From: Lepus europaeus
Lineage: Eukaryota > Chordata > Mammalia > Lagomorpha > Leporidae
DNA length: 64,000 nucleotides
Direction: 5' to 3'
Assembly: GCF_033115175.1 (NCBI RefSeq)
Contig: NC_084834.1
Span: 39,724,077-39,788,076 of the forward strand
Positions 57,498 through 64,000 of the stretch are shown one piece after another. Position numbers and translations under genes: made by a program. Position 1 is the first letter of the stretch, and each line of letters opens with the position of its first letter. The notes beneath the pieces were generated by a model. It was given only the letters and a program-made list of their open reading frames with translations. It did not search any database and was not told the DNA's origin.

Positions 57498-58140
57498 ATT
57501 TTTACTTATGTATTTGAAATGGAGAGAGGAGAGAGAGATGTTCAAGGTCTTCTATAAAAAAAAATAAATAAAAAAGGGCTGGCGCTGTGGCTCACTTGGG
57601 TAATCCTTTGCTTGTGGCACCAGCATCCCATGTGGGTGCCGGGTTCTAGTTCCGGTTGCTCCTTTTCCAGTCCAGCTCTCTGCTGTGGCCCAAGAGGGCA
57701 GTGGAAGATGGCCCAGGAGCTTGGGCCTCTGCACCCACATGGGAGATCAGGAAGAAGCACCTGGCTCCTGGCTTCGGATCAGTGCAGCGCTGGCCGTAGT
57801 AGCCATTTGGGGGCTGAACCAACAGAGGGAAGACCTTTCTCTTTGTCTCTCTCACTGTCTGTAACTCTACCTGTCAAATTAAAAAAAAAAAAAATAAGGT
57901 CTTCTATCTGCTGGTTTACTTCCCAAATATTCCCAAATGTCAGGGCTGGACTGGGCAGGATCCAAGAGCCCAGAAACCAATCTGGGTCTCCTACTTGGGT
58001 GTCTGGGACCCAAGTACTTGGACCATCACTTGCTGTCTCCCACGGTACACAGTAACAGGAAGCTGGAATTAGAAGCAGAGCCAACATTAGAACCCCGGCA
58101 CTCTGAGCAGCCTCTCCACCTCTGTGCAAAGCACCTTCCT
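57498..58140 (-). mobile_element. Old CSINE split by an opposite CSINE
   Basis: Tail side 57498-57555 and head side 57908-58140 (GGGACCCAAGTACTTGGACC, AGCAGAGCCAACATTAGAAC). It abuts the right duplication of the L1. Confidence 0.82.
57556..57895 (+). mobile_element. CSINE nested in the old CSINE
   Basis: Perfect duplication AAGGTCTTCTAT (57544-57555 and 57896-57907). Head GGGCTGGCGCTGTGGCTCAC, tail CTGTCAAATT plus A14. An unusual A-rich stretch (57556-57574) precedes the head. Confidence 0.94.
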
Positions 58141-58470
58141 CAACCAGGAAGAATTTGGGTAGATAATTTGAAAAGGAAATGTTGTAGCTTCAATTATTTG
58201 GATGGTGAGGCATTGATGTGTTGTGATTTACCCAGGTGCCAACATAATAGAAAATGGTTCTGACCTTCTCTATGCTACTTCCCTAACAGCTGTTGGCTGT
58301 CTCTTTCTTGTATCATCCTGGGCCCCCTTTCCACCTACACCTACCCTGGCACAGGCCCACCTCTCACAGGTTTTTGTTTACTGCTTTTGTTCAGGGGTTC
58401 CCGAGCATATTTAATGGTGTGTGTAAATGTAGCTTCAGGGTGATTATAACATGGCAGTTTTCTTTTTTTG
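58141..58470. other. Unassigned DNA
   Basis: Nothing recognised. Confidence 0.4.
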
Positions 58471-58778
58471 AAGAATTATTTATTTATTTATTTATTTGAA
58501 AGTCTGAATTAAACAGAGGGAGAAAGAGAGGCAGAGAGAGAGAGAGTGGTCCTCTATCCACTGGTTCACTCTCCAAATGGCTGCAACAGCCGGAGCTTCT
58601 TCTGGGTTTCCTATGCAGATGCAGGTGCCCAAGGACTTGGGCCATCTTGTACTGCTTTCCCAGGCTATAGCAGAGAGCTGGATCAGAAGTGGAGCAGCCG
58701 GGACTGGAACTGGTGCCCGTATGGGATACTGGCACTGCAGGCGGCGGCCTTACCAGCTATGCCACAGTGCCAGCCCCC
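58471..58778 (-). mobile_element. CSINE, nearest upstream SINE to SLC7A11
   Basis: TTATTTATTTATTTATTTGAA tail, CGG-containing body, head CCACAGTGCCAGCCCCC. It lies about 1.1 kb upstream of the inferred start of transcription. Confidence 0.93.
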
Positions 58779-59753
58779 ATCTCCTTCTCACTGAACCTGC
58801 AACCACATACAACCATCGCCAAAAATGATATCTAGAGTTCTTTTCCTTTTGTATTTGGTTTTCAGATGCTTGGGCAAGAAAGTTCGAAGGGCTTAAAAAT
58901 GTTGTGCCTTTTGATTGTTTCAGAGTAAACATTTTAATCTCAGGTTCCATTTTTAATGCATTGGAAATGTAAAAGTATATTATAATAATGGTTCATGTAA
59001 TTCAGAATAAATCAAATGTATAATTGCCTTCTACAACTATTCTATGAATTCATTTTCAGGTTTTTGCTATGTATCTGATTCTGTCATTGCAATCATTGCT
59101 TAATTTTGAAATTTGAATTTTTTGGTAATTTGATGGAATAAGGTGCAAATAGGAAATAAATTTCTTCCACTTAGTCCAGGAAATCACCTAATATATCTAT
59201 TTTCCAGAGTCACTGTGATTTTTCAATTTGCCACACTCATTTGAATGTGATTTTAAATACTGATTGACCATGAGTCATAAGAAATAATTTTATCTTTAAT
59301 GTGAGTCAGACTCATAGTTGTTAGGTGTGTTGCAGCAAGTAAGAGTGAAGATCGTTTTAGTTTTGTAAATATTAGATTTAACTGTGTTGCTAGGACTCTC
59401 AAACGGGGAAAAAGTAGAAATAAGTATGATACAAATAATGAAATCTAAAAATGCTTGTTGCAAACAGTGTAGCTCTGCAGTGCATTCTGTCACCAAAAGA
59501 GTTGCCTGTTAAATATTTTTACTTGTGAGTTAAGGAAAAAAAAGAAACTCCCTTATAATGAAGGGATCATTTCCTGTTTCATTTTTCATTTTGTTTCGGC
59601 ATGAAGAGCTTTTTCCCCTCACTAGGAGTTGCTTTCAATCTCTCTGAAGGTCTGTTCCGAATTTACTACTTTGGGATTGGTGCAGCTGCCTTTTAAGTGC
59701 GTGCTTTGTTCTCTGAAAAGCTTATGTCAGTTGAGCAACATGCTGCTACTGTT
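58779..59753. promoter_or_regulatory. SLC7A11 distal 5' flank without repeats
   Basis: About 1 kb directly upstream of the promoter with no recognised repeat. It is AT-rich with no CpG island. No consensus ARE was obvious. Confidence 0.4.
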
Positions 59754-59800
59754 AAAAAAAAAAAAAAAAGCTGAGTAATGCTGGAGCCTTCTCATGTGGC

Positions 59801-59809
59801 TGATGCAAA
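59801..59809 (+). promoter_or_regulatory. Amino-acid response element 1 (forward)
   Basis: TGATGCAAA is the classical C/EBP-ATF composite element bound by ATF4 heterodimers. In xCT genes such an element mediates induction by amino-acid or cystine starvation. It lies about 90 bp upstream of the inferred start. Confidence 0.85.
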
Positions 59810-59818
59810 CCTGGAGAA

Positions 59819-59827
59819 TTTGCATCA
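59819..59827 (-). promoter_or_regulatory. Amino-acid response element 2 (inverted)
   Basis: TTTGCATCA is the exact reverse complement of element 1 and lies 9 bp downstream of it. Two AAREs in opposite orientation are the arrangement reported for xCT. The continuation ATCAT also creates a degenerate ARE-like match on the reverse strand (59821-59831). Confidence 0.85.
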
Positions 59828-59903
59828 TCATGTAGCTGGAGTAAGTTGGTGTGACAGGCAAGAGCTTAAATACAAGCCCACGAGGAAGCTGAGCTGGTTT
59901 GTA

Positions 59904-59939
59904 ATGATAGGGCAGCAGCCGCCGCAGCAACAGTGGTAG
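59904..59939 (+). promoter_or_regulatory. uORF 1 in the SLC7A11 leader (11 codons)
   Basis: ATG at 59904 opens an 11-codon frame (MIGQQPPQQQW) ending at TAG 59937-59939. It lies very near the inferred cap site, so it may be skipped or lie outside the mRNA. The frame covers the CAG/CCG patch. Confidence 0.45.
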
Positions 59940-59967
59940 TGCGAGGAGGTGGAGAACTGAGGGCACC

Positions 59968-60000
59968 ATGAACACACAGGTGTTTCTGAGTAGTAATTAG
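59968..60000 (+). promoter_or_regulatory. uORF 2 in the SLC7A11 leader (10 codons)
   Basis: ATG at 59968 in the context CACCATGA (A at -3) opens a 10-codon frame (MNTQVFLSSN) that stops at TAG 59998-60000. It ends 167 nt before the main ATG, leaving room for reinitiation. The strong context means scanning ribosomes should recognise it. Confidence 0.6.
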
Positions 60001-60167
60001 ATAGCTGGGAAGGATAAAACACACCTCTGAGTTTCTACCTGTGTTCGTAATAGCGCTGAGAGAGACAATCTGAAAGCAAAGAGGAGATCAGTCACACCAA
60101 GAGACACTGAAGTTGAAAGTTTTGGTTTTCTTTTCCTGTGTTGTCTTTTTCCCCTGGTGTCACTACT

Positions 60168-60444
60168 ATGGTCAGAAAACCTGTTGTGTCCACCATCTCC
60201 AAAAGGAGTTACCTGCAGGGAAACGTGAACGGGAAGCTGCCTTCCATGGGTGGCAAGGAGCCCCCTGGGCAGGAGAAAGTGGTGCTCAAGAAGAAAATCA
60301 CCTTACTGAGGGGAATCTCCATTATCATTGGCACCATCATCGGCGCAGGAATCTTCATCTCCCCCAAGGGTGTGCTGCGCAACACCGGCACCGTGGGCAT
60401 GTCTCTGGTCGTCTGGACGCTCTGCGGAGTCCTGTCCCTGTTCG
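60168..60444 (+). CDS. SLC7A11: SLC7A11 (xCT) exon 1, coding part, N-terminal 92 residues
   Basis: xCT is the light chain of system xc-. Disulfide-linked to SLC3A2 (4F2hc) in the plasma membrane, it exchanges extracellular cystine for intracellular glutamate and supplies cysteine for glutathione. The translation begins [20 protein letters not shown] and matches the mammalian xCT N-terminus almost residue for residue. Residues 1-43 are the cytosolic tail with a Lys-rich stretch (KKK 41-43). Residues 44-64 are TM1 with the APC-family unwound glycine motif GTIIGAGIF (55-63). Residues about 75-93 start TM2. Ser26, described as an mTORC2 site in human xCT, is present. The ATG has A at -3 and G at +4. 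An upstream in-frame GTG at 60138 would add 10 residues that the family lacks, so I reject it. The exon ends after TTCG with GTGAGT, leaving phase 1 (92 codons plus one base). It is richer in CG dinucleotides than the flanks. The remaining exons lie beyond the window. Identification is very secure. Confidence 0.97.
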
Positions 60445-60450
60445 GTGAGT
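60445..60450 (+). other. SLC7A11: SLC7A11 exon 1 splice donor (GTGAGT)
   Basis: GTGAGT directly follows the last codon that aligns with xCT. After it the open frame runs into unrelated residues, as expected for intron. This is a consensus U1 site. Confidence 0.93.
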
Positions 60451-62415
60451 GCGACTTCTTTGCTGGGAGGTGTGGCTGCGGCTGGGAAGTTTGCTATCTG
60501 CTAACTTTGAGGAGTGAAGGAACGGCAAAAGCCTGTTCCTCATTATTTGATTTTTGTTGAGGTATGTGAAATGCTGCAACAGAGTGCTCACTGTTGTTCT
60601 GATCCTAAGTTGCCCCAAATTGCTTCCTGCAGGCTATGCTGTCTTTTCCTGACTCAGACAGACTATTTTCTGACTTTCCCCGTGGCGGTGATGTGCGCAT
60701 AGGCAAACTTTGATGACCTAGGAAAATGCATGCATGCTTTCTCTCCTGCCTGTTGTGCTTAGTTACGTCTGGTGGGGGCATTCAGGCAGCTGGCACACTG
60801 CATGAGACACCTGTGAGGCAAAACCCGGAGTGGCCTATTCAGACCCAGAACTGAGCATTCAGCTGAAGTCTCTCTGACTTCTGATTAGCAAAACAAATGG
60901 GCAGCAGTCTCTTCCTTCTTAGTTTTCTAAGTTCATCTGCTTGTCAATTCCTGGTATTCTTTCAAAAGTCAGTGACGTGGAAAGATGCATGCAGACCCAT
61001 AACTCAGTCTCTATCATCCGTGGGAATTTGGCAATGTCCTGAGCATGCTTAAAATATTTTTCAACCTTTATCTCTCCTTAACACTTCTCACCTTCTGCAA
61101 TGCAAGTTTTAAAACTTCCTTGGCTGTTAGCTTGCTGTGCCTGGCTGGGTCTGTTCTCTTCGTCTGTGTTTCACTTAGTTGCCAGGAAATCAAGTAATTT
61201 GTCCACCTGTTCACTGAGTTAATTTAAAGAGAAGCGGTCAAAGAAATATGATTTTTTTTTCAAGATTCATGTCTCTCTTATTGATTTATGAGTTAATGAT
61301 AGAGAAGTAATAAATGATGCTTCATGACATTGGTGGCTTGCTAGAAAGTTACCTGAGTTAGTTGGAAAGGTTACAAAAACTGCAGTTATCAAAAATTAAC
61401 TTGATTTATGCTATGCAGTGAATGCCTAAGATTATTTGCTCATCTCTGAAAAATAGATTGTTTTGATTTTGAAAGTTACTACACTTTGAAGTTAATGATC
61501 TTTTCCTAATTCTAGGACCAAGTACTACCTCTTAGTCCAACAGGTATCCATACATTCAGTCTTTCTATTTGAATCTTGTGATATTTTAATCCATTGCTTT
61601 GGGCAGTCATCGGCAGGCTTATATTTTTAGGAGGAAAGTATTTTAAGTAAAATCTGTTAAAGTCAGTGTCAAAAAATATTTTTAGGTTTTCAGAAAGAGT
61701 TTGTAGCATTATTTATGTGAAGAGTTTGTGTTTCATAAAATATTCAGTAATATTGTATGTCATTGTTTTCCAAGTGTTATTCTCCATCCTTATAGAATAC
61801 CTTGGAGTAGTCTGATGATGGCAAACTGACAGAGCCGTTGGCTGTGATTAATATTAAAGTAGTTCTTCATATGCAGTTATAAATAAACAAAGAGAAACCT
61901 AATTGTTTATCTTCATAAAGACTCTGTGCACCCTCAGCCTTGAATCTTCCTGTAGCACTTGGGCTGTTCAGAATAAATCAATATTTGATCAGAAAAACCA
62001 CAGCCAGTTTCCTGGACTTTGCATACTTATGTATATGCGTTTTCCATAATGTGATTCCATTCTTGCACATACAAAAACTTATTGAGATGTGATAAACTAG
62101 ACTACTCTGAGTATTTAACTGGTAAAAGTGATGTTGACTTGGCACTATGACAACATGGTAATGCATTAGTATATCATTTAGAGCAGAAACTCAGAGAAAA
62201 CAAGCTAAGGTCACATGTGAGTCGGTATTTTTTGATTACTAATTGAAGGGAGGGAGAAGTATTAATCTACTTCTATGTATTTGCATTGCCTTTGTCACTT
62301 AAAGTACTAGCAACCTTTTGACAGGAGCACTTCCCTAACAGAAGCAAAGCAAATGTAAGGAAAACATTTTTTTCTTAAAACTCTAGAACTCTGGGACTAA
62401 AAGTAAAGAATCTGT

Positions 62416-62716
62416 GTACAAACAGTCCCCAATTTAAGATTATTTGATTTATGATTCTACAGTGGTGTATAATAATAATAATAGCTTATTATCCAATAAA
62501 TCATCCACACTATTCAATACTTTATTATAAAACAGACTTTGTGTTAGATGACTTTGCCCAACTATAGGCTAATGTGAGTATTCTGAGCATATTTAAGATG
62601 AACTAGGCTAAGCTGTCATGTTCAGCTTGTTAGGGGCATTAAATGCATATATGTTATTTTCAACTTATACTGGATTTATCAGGAGGTAACCCCATCATAG
62701 GTGGAGGAGTGTTTGT
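62416..62716 (+). mobile_element. Tc1/mariner-superfamily MITE in intron 1
   Basis: ACAGTCCCCAATTTAAGATT at the left, TTTGCCCAACTATAGGCTAA and TTTCAACTTATACTGGATTT toward the right. Related, in inverted orientation, to 32773-33123. Confidence 0.55.
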
Positions 62717-62724
62717 ATTTGATT

Positions 62725-63042
62725 TACAAATAAAAATTATTTGGAGGGGGAGTGGTGGGGGGGGTGGAGAGAGAGAGAAAGAAACTGATCCTAACCACTG
62801 GTTCAGTCCCTAAATGCCCAGATGCCTGAAATGACCAGGTCTGGGTCAACACTGAAGCCTGTAACCAGGAATGCGACCCAAATCTCCCACTTGGCTGGCA
62901 CGAGCTCAATTACTTGAGCTATCACCATTGCTTTCTAGGGTCTGCTTTACCAGGAAGCTAGAGTTAGAGCTGGGGTTGGAAATTAAACCAGATACTCTGA
63001 TATGAGATGTTGGTATCATAACTACTAGGCTAAGTGCAAGCT
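62725..63042 (-). mobile_element. Old diverged CSINE in intron 1
   Basis: Body motifs TTGAGCTATCACCATTGC and TACCAGGAAGCTAGAGTTAG. Poly-purine GGGGGAGTGGTGGGGGGGGT in place of the GA tract. Confidence 0.78.
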
Positions 63043-63596
63043 TTTGCTTTACATTTTTTAAAAGCCAGGGTCAATAGATAGATTTTTACATCCTGTTTTC
63101 AACTTTGTTTTTCATCTATGCAAAATGGTTATAGAGCTTGAAACCTTTAAATGAAAATCCCATTCCCCTAGAACTCAGTTTAAACCTGGGGCAACCATCC
63201 TGGAATCACAGCAAAGCATACATAGGTGTAGGCATTGATTTTGTGACAATAAATTATGAGGTACTTAAGAGTTTTTCCAATAACATTTTATATTGAATGC
63301 TTTTCTGCACAGCCTGCTGACATGGCACCTGTTTCTCAATGGAGTATGAATTGCAACTAGTCATTAGTTATAATTAGTTATAAACAGACAAAATAGATCA
63401 ATTGTCCCTAAGCATCAGTTTGCAGGCTTGTCACTTTAGGGTCATCTGTGGGAATTTAAAAATAATAGAGATTCTTGGTCCCTCCTATGGGAGCTTGAAC
63501 TCTATGGGAGAGTAGGCGTGTAGTGTGATCTTACAGTCTGTCTTTTATTTGTTTTCTTTTCTTTATTTATTTTTTAAAAGACAACCTGCTTTTCTT

Positions 63597-63918
63597 TTTT
63601 AAAATTTATTTATTTATTTGGAAGGTAGAGTTACAGAGAGGCAGAGACAGAGACAGATCTTCCATTTGCTGGCTCATTCTCCAAATGGCCACAATGGCCA
63701 TAGCTGGGCCTATCCAAAGCCAGGAGACAAGAGATTCTTCCCCATCTTCTGCATAAGTGCGGGAGCCCAAGGGCTTGGGCAGACTTCTGCTGCTTTCCCA
63801 AATCATTAGCAAGGAGCTGGATTGGAAGTGGAGCAGTCAGGACTTGAACCGGCACCCATATGGGATGCCGGCAATGCAGGCTGTGGCCTTACCTGCTATA
63901 CAACAGTGTCTGCCCCTC
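63597..63918 (-). mobile_element. CSINE in intron 1
   Basis: TTTATTTATTTATTTGGAAGG tail to head CAACAGTGTCTGCCCC. Body intact. Confidence 0.92.
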
Positions 63919-63934
63919 ATTTGTTTTTTTCTTT

Positions 63935-64000
63935 TTAAAGATGTATTTATTTACTTATTTATTTATTTGAAAGTCAGAGTTAGAGAGAAATCTTCCATGC
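63935..64000 (-). mobile_element. CSINE, cut by the window end
   Basis: TTTAAAGATGTATTTATTTAC tail, AAAGTCAGAGTTAGAGAG, then the first bases of the body (ATCTTCCATGC). Continues beyond the window. Confidence 0.88.

Larger units (their letters stand above)
59754..59894 (+). promoter_or_regulatory. SLC7A11: SLC7A11 proximal promoter
   Basis: The block runs from a 16-base A tract (59754-59769) to the inferred start of transcription. In order it holds an AP-1-like TGAGTAA (59772-59778), a reverse-strand ARE-like core (59786-59795), the paired AAREs, and a TATA-like TTAAATAC (59866-59873). A start about 25-30 bp after the TATA-like box falls near 59893-59900. This places the first AARE close to -94, in line with the published position of the AARE pair in the mouse xCT promoter. 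The start site itself is inferred. Confidence 0.8.
59895..60167 (+). other. SLC7A11: SLC7A11 5' untranslated leader (inferred start)
   Basis: The roughly 270-nt leader includes a CAG/CCG-rich patch (59912-59935), two short uORFs and a pyrimidine-rich stretch just before the start codon (60121-60160). No ATG occurs between the end of uORF 2 (60000) and the main start (60168). The 5' boundary rests only on the TATA-like box and AARE spacing. Confidence 0.65.
60445..64000 (+). other. SLC7A11: SLC7A11 intron 1, 5' part
   Basis: The first 2 kb (60451-62415) is AT-rich sequence in which I recognise no repeat and no exon. It is followed by a mariner-type MITE (62416-62716), an old CSINE (62725-63042), about 550 bp of unassigned DNA (63043-63596), and two more CSINEs that run to the window edge. 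No acceptor or exon 2 with xCT coding sequence is present, so the intron continues past 64000. Confidence 0.9.

Noticed and set aside
57612..58055. 147-codon + frame
   Set aside because: Lies wholly within the nested CSINE pair at 57498-58140. Similar frames at 3873-4379, 16300-16620, 17538-17948, 42225-42644 and 47241-47749 are also SINE sequence.
60138..60167. Ten-residue N-terminal extension of xCT from an upstream GTG
   Set aside because: Vertebrate nuclear genes rarely start at GTG, the extension is absent from xCT proteins, and the ATG at 60168 has a strong context.
60113..60448. Alternative 111-codon frame over exon 1 (+1 frame)
   Set aside because: Shadow of the xCT coding frame, with no family match.
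1..64000. CRISPR arrays, operons, phage or plasmid modules
   Set aside because: No regularly spaced repeats with unique spacers, no ribosome-binding-site-linked gene strings; composition and repeats are mammalian.

Overview
The window is mammalian nuclear DNA, almost certainly from a lagomorph and most likely European rabbit (Oryctolagus cuniculus). About forty copies of the lagomorph C-repeat SINE (CSINE) are scattered through it in both orientations. It also carries rabbit-type L1 3' ends and the usual placental background of MaLR LTRs, MIR/L2 and old DNA transposons. There is no bacterial, viral or plasmid architecture. The family names are recognised by eye, not by a database search.

Only one protein-coding gene is supported: exon 1 of SLC7A11 (xCT, the light chain of cystine/glutamate antiporter system xc-), + strand, coding bases 60168-60444. 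It is followed by a GTGAGT splice donor and the first 3.6 kb of intron 1. The proximal promoter (about 59754-59894) holds two amino-acid response elements in perfect inverted orientation (59801-59809 and 59819-59827) and a weak TATA-like box at 59866. The roughly 270-nt leader holds two minimal upstream ORFs. All of this fits ATF4-controlled expression.

The 59.7 kb upstream is intergenic. 1-12.9 kb is mostly unassigned AT-rich DNA with five CSINEs, a hAT fragment and a small L1 tail. 12.9-31.6 kb is dense in CSINEs, antisense MLT1/MST LTRs, a MER2-like MITE and a degraded LTR-internal-LTR MaLR provirus (30416-31612). 25.1-26.2 kb and 28.4-29.3 kb look free of repeats. 31.6-41 kb holds MITEs, MIRs, a + strand MaLR LTR (36992-37422) and a separate gammaretrovirus-like LTR (38922-39354), followed by unassigned sequence with YY1-like motifs. 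41-58.8 kb is the most repeat-rich part, with several nested insertions (SINE in MITE, L1 in SINE, SINE in SINE) and a 1.0-kb L1 3' end with clean target-site duplications (56473-57483). Almost every long open frame in the window is SINE sequence read through, not a gene.

I found no convincing new biological system. The items most worth a second look are the paired response elements with twin uORFs at SLC7A11, an unexplained 44-bp near-perfect palindrome at 25051-25094, the provirus remnants, and some instructive nested or atypical retroposon insertions.
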